Assembly (NCBI GenBank): GCA_034440635.1
Contig: JAOTON010001356.1
Location: 578,501-642,500, forward strand
Source of the DNA: Lepas anatifera
Taxonomy: Eukaryota; Arthropoda; Thecostraca; Lepadidae
Reading direction: 5' to 3'
DNA length: 64,000 bases
Shown: positions 37,803 through 48,570 of the stretch, piece after piece
How the letters are laid out: the number at the start of each line of letters is the position of its first letter
Numbering within the stretch: the stretch's first letter is position 1
The notes under the pieces: generated by a model
Seen by the model: the letters and a program-made list of their open reading frames with translations, nothing else
What the model was told of the DNA's origin: nothing
The model's database searches: none
Translations under genes and position numbers: made by a program

Positions 37803-37915
37803 GAATAGTTAATAATAGTTAATAGTCCTTGAATAGTTAATAGTCTTAGTTAATAAATAGTCCCTTGAATAGTTAATAGTCCTAAATAGTTAATAGTCCT
37901 TTGAATAGTTGTAAA
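37803..37915. repeat. Short tandem repeat GAATAGTTAATAGTCC
   Basis: Irregular 12-20 bp units built on TGAATAGTTAATAGTC recur about seven times in an AT-rich stretch just beyond the LINE remnant. Confidence 0.85.
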
Positions 37916-39940
37916 TTGTATTTTGAACATGATATGAAGTGCGAAGCGTGTCTGCTGCTTATTTTAATACTATTCCCTTTACCCTTCGATCACTCACCCC
38001 TGTCCCCGTTTTTCGTACCACCAGTCCATTTTCGTATTTCATAGCTTGTTTGCCACTGTAAATGCTCACCAGAATTATTTATCATTTGACTTCAGCTATA
38101 CCTGGGTACCAAACATTTCGCTGATTATGATAACAAACGGCCACACATTCAGTTTCAGCTAAAATGCAGCCGCTAGCTCTAATTTTTGACAAAATTCAGA
38201 TGGAAATCGCATAAAAGCATCATAAGCGACCACTTTCACTATGCTAAGCGCTGACATCCAGGGGAAAATAATACTTGGGTAGAGCACAAATTCTTACGCA
38301 GTGGGCTTTCAGACAATTACAAATTTTCCGCCGTGCCCCATGCTAGCAAATTTATGCAGCGTAAGAAACCCGTGGGATTTTTACGCACTTCGGTAAACAT
38401 CAAGGCTGTCCCCCATTTTTTATGGTGGTGACACTTACGTGTTTGAGTACGTAAATTTGAAACACTCATTCTTCATGCCCTGGGTGTGGCCCTGCGTTGT
38501 CCTCGTTCAATAAAAATTTATACAATTGCCGATATCTTTGAGCCCCCTCCGTCAGAAATCGTCAGGAAAGGCCCGACCCCCTCCCCTTTGTCAGAAAAGT
38601 CAGAAAATGTCGAACACTATCCGCCTTAAAGGGAATGTGGCATCTTCATAACGTGATTTTAACTGAGATAGCCAAGTTGTAAAGCAAGTCGGAAAACCCG
38701 GTACTCCATATATCATTTGTCTTGGAACTCACCATTTCCGTAGAAAAAGCTAAAACCTACCTGACACCAGCCCCCTCATCAGCCCCCCACCGGGCGGCCA
38801 TTATTATGAGCTGCTGGTGTGACGACATATGTTGACGTCACGATGAGCATCAGCCAATCGAAGCCCTTGAAGCTTTTCAAGTATGGTAGTGGTTGCCAGA
38901 TTGTGACATCATCCACAGTCTGATATTTCTTTCTTTTTCCAGAGGAGTATTTTAAAAATCATAATATTGAGCTTATTGTATATTTTTCAGAGAAATCATG
39001 AGTGGTTTCATTATTTTCGGCTAAAAGTACACCTAAATGCACTAAATTTCAGGATTCGACCAAGGTGCCGCATTCCCCTTTAAGTGGGTTGATGTAATAT
39101 GTAAACAGGCCCTTATCATATGGTCATAACTGAGAGACCCATTTAGTAAAACACCCGGGAAAACCCTATGCTCAGCAATCGTTTGCCCCAGAACTCGAAA
39201 TTCTCGTAAAAGGATAAACCCCACCTGAAATCAGAGACCAATCCAGGGGGTGAAGGGGGACTCCCCTAAAACACAAAAGACGCCCTTCTGAGCCTGAAAA
39301 AGCTCGCCTCAAACTAGTTAACACGACGTGCGCGATGCAAAAAAATCCGCTACCACCCCGCTCCCTCAGGATGTGGTACTAGGCGCCCTTTGGGTCAAAA
39401 GTGGCGTCCTTTAATGGCAAAGTGCAAGGAGAGGGAACCGAAATCTTACATTCGTCATGCCTACAAGCAGTCACACAGGGTTTACCACGGTTTTTAAGGC
39501 CGTTGAATAGTATTCTGCTGTCTGTACGCGATGCTGACATAATGCGAACCTGACGGAGTGATGCCATTTTCTGGCATCGTACGCAAAAGCACGTCAATGA
39601 AGGCATCTTGCGTGCTACGTGCATGAAGTCCACTACAAGCGATTCTTTCATTGTGAGGTTTCATCATATGCCTAAAGCAGGACTTGCCAATGAAGCCGAT
39701 GCCGCCGCTCAATTCTGTCAGGACCTCTACGCTTATGCATTCTGGGGTGGAAAACTTAGGCATTTGGCCGGAGCTTCTCAAATTTTACGCCGTGGCTTCT
39801 CGGCGCAAACTAAACTTGTATTTCCCCTGCTGACGTCAGTACTGCGCTGGCACCACATCGGCGATGTCTTGGAAAGGCTCTGGTGTCTACCTAGCGGATA
39901 TCACCCAACAGGCAGCTGTCCGGTTTTGGATCATCTACCG
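37916..39940. other. Intronic, no supported gene
   Basis: AT-rich sequence. Minus-strand frames at 39379-39781 look somewhat protein-like (LTELSGGIGFIGKSCFRHMM) and may be another decayed mobile-element gene, but I do not recognise the family. Confidence 0.5.
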
Positions 39941-40177
39941 CATAGGCGGATCCAGGATTGCCAATCGGAGGGGGTACTTTCCTGGGGGCGCCACCCAGAC
40001 CAGGGGCGCCACTATGACCGGCAAAACCTATCAGGTGGGCGCCAAATCCTATCGGTGGGCGCCGACTTTCGTATCCTGGGGGGAGTGGGAAGCGACATTT
40101 CAGGGCGGCGCCATCGACCTTTCAGCGGGGCGCCGAGGGTCGATCGGGGGCACCCCCTGCCCCTGGATCGCCTATGC
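39941..40177. mobile_element. hAT-like MITE filled with GGCGCC motifs
   Basis: It starts CATAGGCGGATCCAGG and ends CCCCTGGATCGCCTATG; the flanks atctaccg/ctctaccg match at 7 of 8. The 237-bp interior carries GGCGCC about seven times, a low-complexity filling not shared with the other members. Confidence 0.78.
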
Positions 40178-43100
40178 TCTACCGTACGTAGACAACCTTA
40201 TGGAAACGACACAAAAATACAGGAGTTTTTTCTCGGATTAATTCCCGTGCTTACATGACCACCGGAATTACTTGGTTTGAGAAGTCATCCTATTTCAGCA
40301 TAAGGGCTTCTCGCTTTACGAAGCCTTTAAACGCCTCGACTGCATTCCCTTATACCTGTTGATGAGGTAGGGCGCGCAACACTTCAGGAACAAGCGAGAC
40401 GCTTCAACTCTTCTAAAGCTAGTTGCAGCGTGCTCACAAACAATGCATCCTCAACAATGATCAAGGCCGAAATCCGTACCACCGCCCACAGCCGCAGCGC
40501 CGGCAGAAACCGGTTCAGGTGGGCTGGCGCGTTCTGGACGATCCAGGTACGAATGCTAGCCACATGCCACCCAATAGTATTCCAGTGAAATGAGTCGACA
40601 TCTCAGTTCCCGAACGCAAAGCAGAGTTTCCACTCGACCTCTCCTGCATCCCGAACCAGCCGGCAACTCTGCCAACGTCGGTTACATGAGTTCCAACGTT
40701 ATTACTTGACGTAAACGTTCACAAGATTTATGCATTCATAAAGTTCCTGTATTCGGACTGTTGTTCTCGTCGAATGAAAGTTTTTTGGAGTTGAAACAAA
40801 ATTTCCCGAATCAAGGGGGACAATCACTAGCCTCACATAACCCACCTAACCCAAAAAACCGTTCAACATTTACAACTTCTAGAACAATAACTTCAAAGTT
40901 GTTTATTTAATATGTTATTTTGTCTCAAACCACAATTTCTATCACCTGAAGACGGTCGGAGAGTAACTGACCCAAACAATGTGTGCTAACTTCCATTTGA
41001 GAGAACATCCCAATCACACCAGCGTTTTGAATTCCAGTGTTCTATGTTTACCATACGACAAAAACAGGGTGGACGTCACCGCTGGATTCGCCTCCGATGC
41101 CTCCGGATCAGCCGCAGCGGCAGCGTATGCAGGTATTAGGCACAGCCGCGCCGCAGCCCGCCCACCCGAGCAGTCGGCGACATCTCCACGCGGCGCGGCG
41201 GCGGCGCGGCGGCGCGCCAGCCCGGCACGTGACGGAGCGCGCGACCTTGCCGCCGCCGCGCGCTCCACTCATGGAGCTACGTGTCCGACCAATTACCGAC
41301 CGCAGGCCACCAGGCATGCCGGACAAAGCAACGCGAAAATTCCACCACGCAAACATCCGACCTCGAACACAGCCGAGAAGTGAACAATAATAGCGGACTG
41401 CACAACATCCCCATGTAACGAGTGTCCGAACGTGTGACCCATGGGCAGGGTATGGGTATGACCACTGCAGCATAAGCAGCAGCAGCAGCTCTGACCCCTG
41501 ACCAGCTCAGGTACAGGGGAGCGGCATTGCAGCCCACAGATCCGGGAGTTAAGGCGTACTGGCCGTGCAACACACTGACTCTGAAGGTACAGGTGAAGGT
41601 TAGTGCCTTCGGAGAGAACTTCTGGTAGTCGGAGTGCCGCCTGGTGACTAGTCATTTGTTGGTGAATTTTTCCGGCCACTTCACCATTGGTCAAAAAGGC
41701 GATCGATAAACGTCCAGTTCCGAGTTGACAGTAAGCCACCCACTCAAACCCAAAAACTCTACAAGACTGGGCTCGTGTCTACTCCCAATTATGCTGCCGA
41801 GAAAAACTGCGTTTCTCCCAGTTTCGCTGTGATCGGAACTTTTCCTGACGGAGAGAGGAAGGCCAGAACTCCTGCTGCGACGCACGTTTCTTTCTGGTCG
41901 ATTACAAGCTAGCAATTCGCGGTACCAACGGGCTTGTTTGATGATAAATTATTCCAGAATTGAGAGAGCGGTATTAAACAATAGCCAAAGATCCAAAGGT
42001 CACAAAAATCTAGCAGGGAAGCGCTCACCAAAATGCCGCAGTCTTGTTAAGTCGCATCCAGCCTCGACCTTTCCCCTGGCTCAACGTTATCCTGGTAAAA
42101 AGGAACACTGAACAATCCGCTTTGCGGTCAGGACAGTTTGCGTGCCACCGAGGGCTGTCAAAGGCGAGCAAGCGGCGACACGGACCATCGATTTTAATCG
42201 CATGACCAAACAAATGGAGTCGCGCGGCACCGCGCCGACACAACACGACGAAAGACTTGTCCGCACCATAAACCACACGTCGAGCCAAACACAGTACACA
42301 CTCAGAGACCGAACCCGGCCGGTCACCAGGAGGACTGGCTTCAGCATGAATATAGGTCACGGGGTGTATGCGTGTGAGTGCTCCAGCACTGCCGACACAC
42401 ATGCGGCAAAACAACCACTTTCAATGCGCAGATGAGATCACAGCTGCCCTCTTCTCAAGCCGACATTTTTTCACCAGCGTGTTTACTTCTGCCACTGAAG
42501 TGAGCTGACATAATTTCCGCCCGGGGAGGTGCCATGCGGCGGCCCCTGAGACCGCGTTGTTGTAGCTCGATCGCTACACCAGCACCGGTAAACCAGCCGT
42601 CTTTGGGTGACACGGAGCAGCCGCCTGACGTTGGTATCACCAAATAAACGGCTGTCCGGCCGACAAATAACGGTCGCTGCGAGGGGTGGCGCGGCGCGGC
42701 GGTCACGGGCGCAAAGGTCAGGTCGGCAGCGGTGAACACGTCACCGCCAGACCTGCCGCTGTCCTGTCACCCATCGCTGCCCCTCTACTGAAGCCGCCGG
42801 CCGCGCCCCGCGCCGCAGCCGCAGCCGTCACCAATGCCAACTGGCAAAGGCGGCTTCAAACATACAAGTAACGATTATCCAGACCCACGAGATCGGCACA
42901 CGCTTGGTCACGCGACAGCACGTTGATGGCGGTTGCCAGAGCGACCTTGACAGAGCGGTACGGCTGACCGCGAATCTGTCGAGCCGAGGCTTGCACATTC
43001 GCTCTCCGGACCAGCGCCGCAGGACTGATCCGTAAACAATGGCTCCGGACATCCAGGCGTCACCCGTCATGCTCGCCGTCACGCCACAGACGACAACTCT

Positions 43101-43456
43101 TCAGCTGATAGCCTCAACGGAGCAGACTGCCGCTGAAGCCTGCGGGCTGCTGGGAATCAGAAGTCCCTTACCTTCCAAAGTCATAACAGGGTACGCGAAC
43201 AACTTAAAGACTAAATTCAAATCTACTACTCGTGGCGTCACACAACATATCATACTTCCCCTTTTTCCACCTCCCCGTCAGCTCCGGATAAGTTACGCGC
43301 CGCACTTAAGTGTGGTAAAATCTCGCATCATTCAATTCAAATGTGTCGAACTTTAAAAAAAAACTGCCAAACGTTATCCATGTATATAAGCACCTGCTTC
43401 GTTCTGCCTCTGTCTTAGTCCCAGGCGACCGGCCAGGTTCTGAGGTGACATCAGTT
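40178..43456. other. Intronic, no supported gene
   Basis: GC-rich patch at 41080-41290 and otherwise mixed sequence. No splice-bounded exon is supported. Confidence 0.55.
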
Positions 43457-44092
43457 CCGGAGTTGTCCAGCTCGGCGGCACGGCTACATCCGTTCCTGAT
43501 CTATCCGGCCCGGCTGTGCAGTGGCGTCCGTTCCTGATCTATCCGGCCCGCTGTGCGGTGGCGTCCGTTCCTGATCTATCCTGCTCGGCTGTGCAGTGGC
43601 GTCCGTTCCTGCTCTATCCTGCTCGGCTGCGCAGTGGCGTCCGTTCCTGCTCTATCCTGCTCGGCTGTGCGGTGGCGTCCGTTCCGGAGCTACCCGGCTC
43701 GGCTGCGCAGTGGCGTCCGTTCCTGCTCTATCCTGCTCGGCTGTGCGGTGGCGTCCGTTCCGGAGCTACCCGGCTCGGCTGTGCAGTGGCGTCCGTTCCT
43801 GATCTATCCGGCCCACTGTGCAGGGCGTCCGTTCCTGCTCTATCCTGCTCGGCTATGCAATGACGTCCGTTCCTGATCCATCCGGCCCGGCTGTAAGGTG
43901 GCGTCCGTTCCTGATCCATCCGGCCCGGCTGTAGGTGGCGTCCGTTCCTGATCCATCCGGCCCGGCTGTAGGTGGCGTCCGTTCCTGATCCATCCGGCCC
44001 GGCTGTAAGGTGGCGTCCGTTCCTGATCCATCCGGCCCGGCTGTAAGGTGGCGTCCGTTCCTGATCCACCCGGCTCGGCTGCGTGATGGAGT
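43457..44092. repeat. About 38-bp minisatellite, some 16 copies
   Basis: The unit is GTGGCGTCCGTTCCTGATCT plus an ATCCGGCCCGGCTGTGCA-type half, 37-39 bp long. Two sub-families are visible: 'CTGCTCTATCCTGCTCGGC' in the first half and 'CTGATCCATCCGGCCCGGC' in the second. Open frames on both strands follow from the repeat. Confidence 0.93.
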
Positions 44093-46060
44093 TTGTTTGG
44101 AAAAAGGCCGGCGCTGTTGGCGCACCCGGACCGCAGCGGCAGCGGGGGCGGCGGGGGCGGTGCCGCACCCAGCCGCCGCTCCCGCCGCTCAGCTGACTAA
44201 CCGAGAAGCATCTCTCCCACACTGAGTCCGCTGGCACAGAGACATACCAGAGACTAGCAACAAGTGGAAACGCAGCAGTCTTCTGACCACAGCAATCGCT
44301 GCCAGCAGGCCGCCGGAGTTTAGCCGTGTTAAATAGCACGCCTGTACTGAAGGGTGCCGCAGGTACTGGCCACCAGACCGGACCCGGTGACGATAGCAGT
44401 GACGTCACTGGAGCCGGCCGTCCATCCGCCGCGATGACGGTACCTCACACGGCGGCCGGTCCGAGCACGGCGTGGACGCCTATTCAAATGAAACACCTCC
44501 AGTGACGCACGGCCGGTGCGGCGGCCGGAACTCGCGCTGCTGCAGCTGATGGGACGGCCTCGCTGACGCCGTCAGCTGTGTATGTCACAGGCGCGGAATA
44601 ATGCACCGGGCCGCACATGATCTCTGACCTGTGACGGCGCGCCGCGTTACATCACGTCGGATGACGTCAGTGGCGCGATCGCATGACATCAGTCCGATGA
44701 CGGTACGACACGGCGCTAATTCACCGCTCCACGTAAAAACCGAGGTCTGGCCACAGGCCACTTCCATATTTCATGACGGCTTGTCGATTGTCCGCCTAGC
44801 GGTACAAGGCCCTGGCCTCACTTGCCATGTCTGAACACGGAACCACAGCTGAATAGGGTATATCGATACAGTTAGTGGCATTCGCAAGCTGGACAGTGCC
44901 TATTTGAGTGCACCTCAGCCATGTAGCAGCACTCGTTTCGATTGGGCACAGATAGACGCCAGTGGACGGCGGCGGCGCCTCCGTGCGGGTCGTCTCCGCC
45001 CTCCACCGGTCCGGTCCGGCCCGGCACCTGTGCAGAGCGCCGAGTGCACCGGCACGACCTTGCGTGCCGTCGCCATCACCGTCGCCGTCGCCGCGGGCGT
45101 CCTGTTCGGCGGCGGCTCCTGGCCAGTCCCCGCCGCGTGGGAGGTTCGGCAGGACCCCGCTCCACACATCTCAGCTGCTCGCGTCTGGGTTTTGGCGAGG
45201 GTTCGCGGCTGGGAGTCGGCCGCACGCCCGCGGACGAGCCTATGCTGACGCCGATGGTCGGCGACACCATCACTAGTGAGACGCTACAGCGGCGCTCAAA
45301 TGGCGGCCCGCTGTCGCTGCAGTACGCACGCAGCCGCGTTAGGCTCTGGCACGGGCGTGCTGGCGCGCCACCTATGCAGATGGGCCAAGGCCACAGCCGG
45401 CGGCTGACCGGTCCCCGCGCGACTCTTCAACCATAACGCCGCCCCTCCACCACACATCTTCCGCCCCCAGGATAGCCAAGTCTGCTCCTCCAGCGCCGCA
45501 AGACATAGGCGGATCCAGGGGAACGTGAGTCCCCACAGGGCACACCCTGAAACGCTGATTCCTCCAGGAGGGCAAGTATTGGCGGTCCAAAAGGTTACAC
45601 CTGAGAATTAGCACCCCCGGTCTAAATGGCATCCCCTGGCCAAAGTGTACCCTCCCCTGGAGGCATCCTGGGTCCGCCTATGGTACAGGGCGCTTCCATG
45701 GGTCTGCAGCTGTCATTTTTGTCGGACTGAGCTATTGTCGACGGCTTGGCGCCTTCATCGCACGTATTGTAGTTCTGTTTGCTGACCCTCAGTGAAGGGA
45801 AAAATATGAAAATGTTCTTTAAGAGTTTTAGGCCGCTTTCAACTATTAGTAATCTTCCGTCTAACTAAGACCAAAATACGTACACAAGTCATTAGAATCC
45901 ATGTCCGAAATGTGGCCCATCAATATCATGTGGTTAAAACATAAACTCGTAGTGGGACACACTCATAAGCAAACGCCCACCTCCATACCCATCTCTTCAT
46001 CGAATCCACTCAGGCGAACTACAAATCACGTCCCAGGTCTCCGACTAGGCTGGGCAGCTC
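44093..46060. other. Intronic, apart from the 45504 MITE
   Basis: GC-rich patch at 44940-45260 with frames on both strands; no motif recognised. Confidence 0.55.
45504..45682. mobile_element. hAT-like MITE, 179 bp
   Basis: It starts CATAGGCGGATCCAGGGG and ends CCTGGGTCCGCCTATG, a good inverted repeat closest to that of the 39941 element. The flanks do not match well (3/8), so the target duplication has been lost or I have misplaced it. Confidence 0.6.
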
Positions 46061-46114
46061 TGTGCGTGCGCGCGCGCGTGCGTGGGTGTGCGTATGCGTG
46101 TGTGTGTGTGCGTG
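46061..46114. repeat. Alternating purine-pyrimidine (GT/GC)n tract
   Basis: Imperfect GT/GC dinucleotides (GCGCGCGCGTGCG, GTGTGTGTGTG) start about 16 bp inside the intron from the donor of the 46131 exon. Such tracts can adopt Z-DNA and can affect splicing; no effect is shown here. Confidence 0.85.
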
Positions 46115-46130
46115 CAGAGTGGGTACTCAC

Positions 46131-46236
46131 TGTTCTGACGCTTGGCGATGGCGGCGCGCAGACTGATGGGGTCCGGGGAAGACTTGGTGCGCTGGTGGGT
46201 GGGAGAAGTTGCCGCAGGCGCCGTCGGCGAAGTGCT
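46131..46236 (-). CDS. Candidate linker exon, Ser/Thr/Pro-rich then basic
   Basis: This 106-nt open stretch (phase 0 to 1) lies between acceptor CTTGTGCTCGGCAG|AGC and a consensus donor AACA|GTGAGT. In the frame required by the upstream exon it reads STSPTAPAATSPTHQR, then TKSSPDPISLRAAIAKRQN. No family motif is recognisable; the segment looks like a disordered linker with SP/TP phospho-sites and a basic helix. A run of alternating GT/GC (46061-46114) follows at once in the intron. It is about 11.8 kb from the exon at 58070, and membership of the same gene is inferred from strand and phase. Other frames are also open, so the reading frame depends on the phase argument. Confidence 0.6.
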
Positions 46237-47374
46237 CTGCCGAGCACAAGACAGAGGTCAGCGGGGTGTCCTGGCCCAGAGGCGGGATGTCTTAATCTTC
46301 ACCTACAGTGCTTCATTTGCGTGTTCAGCTTTTGTTTATCCGACCTAGCAAAATTCGTCAGTTTGATGTTTGCTGCTCTTTGTTGAATAGAACACGACGG
46401 ATGAAGATTGTTAAGCTCTAGGTTACATCAACGACTGACATCATCACCATCATGTCATTGTTTGTCTTGCTCTTAAGGATTCAAAACAAATGCACAATCA
46501 CGGTGCCCAGAACTAGATTGCCGGGCGAAAAGGAGAGAGGGAACAAATCAGAGTAAATTTACCCAAAAGATAAAAGCAAACAATAAGAGCCTGACGTGGA
46601 GCGACTGGAATGGACGGCTGGATTTTTTGCCGGTCCCAGCATTGTATCGGATCTGCCTGTGAAGCTGGCAGCTGCAGGCTCCACTATAAACAGAGAGGGC
46701 GGCCTGTTTACAGCGGAGGCGCAAGGGTCGGTGGCACCAACGTCAAACCGGCGCTGCCACTGAATAGTGGAAATACAAATCACAGAACGAGTTCACGCTT
46801 CACCAAACAAAGGTCCGGCTGCACTTCAGACACCAGTTGCATGTGCGGAGCAAAAACAGGTCGATTATTTCTCCCTTGCAATGAGTACAGCCACAAGGTA
46901 CACGCTGTGGTCAGTCCTGATGCCCCGGGCATCTCCAACTGGTCATATCGCTCTCTCTCCGCACAGCCGGCTCCGCTGGGACAGACACCCGAAACCTCCC
47001 ACGCGGCATGAAGCTTACCCGGTACAGTCGCGATACAAAATCCATGGCGCGCCGATCACCTGCCCGGGCAACTCCACACACACACACACACGTCACCACT
47101 GCCGCCGCGGGGACAACTGCAGCACACACAGGCTCTGTCTCGATCCTCACACCTTCCGCAGCAGTATCGCCACTCAGCTCGGCTGTAGCGGTCACCAGGT
47201 GAGAGGGGCCGTCTCCACTGCGGCACCTGCGCTCGGCACACTGGCAGACTGGCGGCGGCGGCGGCGGCGGTGGCGGGAGGCGTCCTGCAGAGCCCAGCCG
47301 TGGCCTTCCCGACCGGCCGGCAGCGGCGCTTACACGGACGCCGCCGCAGCCATGACTCACGGCAGGCGCCGGCT
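46237..47374. other. Intronic, no supported gene
   Basis: Mixed sequence, with a short CA run near 47077-47093 and a GGC run near 47251-47275. Confidence 0.6.
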
Positions 47375-48570
47375 GTGGGCCGTCACTGCTCCCCTGTCGC
47401 TGCCGCCGGAGACGTCACTGCTTCCCTGTCACTGCTCCCCTGTCGCTGCCGCCGGAGACGTCACTGCTCCCTGTCACTGCCGCCGGAGACGTCACTGCTC
47501 CCCTATCACTACTCCCTGTCGTTGCCGCCAGAGACGTCACTGCTCCCTGTCGCTGCTCCCTTTCTCTTCTCCCCTGCCACCGGAGACGTCACTGCTCCCT
47601 GTCGCTGCCGCCGGAGACGTCACTGCTCCCTGTCACTGTTCCCTGTCGCTGCTCCCTTTCTCTTCTCCCCTGCCGCCGGAGACGTCACTGCTCCCTGTCA
47701 CTGTTCCCTGTCGCTGCCGCCGGAGACGTCACTGCTCCCTGTCACTGTTCCCTGTCGCTGCCGCCGGGGCCGTCACTGCTCCCCTGTCATTGCTTCCCAG
47801 TCACTGCCGCCGGGGCCGTCACTGCTCCCCTGTCACTGCCGCCGGAGACGTCACTGCTCCCTGTCACTGCTCCCTGCCACCAAAGACGTCCCTGTTCCCC
47901 TGTCACTGCCACCGGGGCCGTCACTGCTCCCCTGTCGCTGCCGCCAGAGACGTCATTGCTCCCTGTCGCTGCCGCCAGAGACGTCACTGTCCCCTGCCGC
48001 CGGAGACGTCACTGCTCCCCTGTCACTGTCCCTTTTCTTCTCCCTGCCACCGGAGACGTCACTGTTCCCTGTCGCTGCCGCCGGGGCTGTCACTGCTCCC
48101 CTGTCACTGCTTCCCTGTCACTGCCGCCAGGGCCGTCACTGCTCCCCTGTCACTGCCGCCGGAGACGTCACTGCCCCTGTCACTGCTCCCCTGCCACCGA
48201 AGACGTCACTGTTCCCCTGTCACTGCCGCCGGGGCCGTCACTGCTCCCCTGTCGCTGCCGCCAGAGACGTCATTGCTCCCTGTCACTGCTCCTTTCCTTC
48301 TCCCCTGCCACCGGAGACGTCACTGCTCCCTGTCACTGCTCCCTTTCTCTTCTTCCCTGCCACCGGAGACGTCACTGCTCCCTGTCACTGCTCCCTTTCT
48401 CTTCTCCCCTACCACCGGAGACGTCACTGTCCCTTTTCTTCTTCCCTGCCACCGGAGACGTCACTGCTCCCTGTCACTGCTCCCTTTCTCTTCTCCCCTA
48501 CCACCGGAGACGTCACTGCTCCCTGTCACTGCCACTGCGCATGCCACTGCCCTCCTGTCACTACAGTCAC
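47375..48570. repeat. Compound minisatellite built on CACTGCTCCC and GCCGCCGGAGACGT
   Basis: About 1.2 kb of shuffled modules: 'CACTGCTCCCCTGTCACTGC', 'CGCCGGAGACGTCACTGC', 'GCCGGGGCCGTCACTGC' and 'TTTCTCTTCTCCCCTGCCAC'. Module order varies and there is no strict period, but roughly 30-bp spacing dominates. It gives plus-strand frames of 392-608 codons in all three frames with Ser/Leu/Pro-only composition, which I reject as genes. ACGTCA (CRE-like) half-sites recur as part of the module. Confidence 0.92.

Noticed and set aside
39379..39781. Minus-strand 90- and 95-codon frames resembling a mobile-element protein
   Set aside because: I could not name a family or see conserved residues; kept only as a note.
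43516..44408. Frames of 107-226 codons across the 38-bp repeat
   Set aside because: Repeat artefacts in several frames on both strands.
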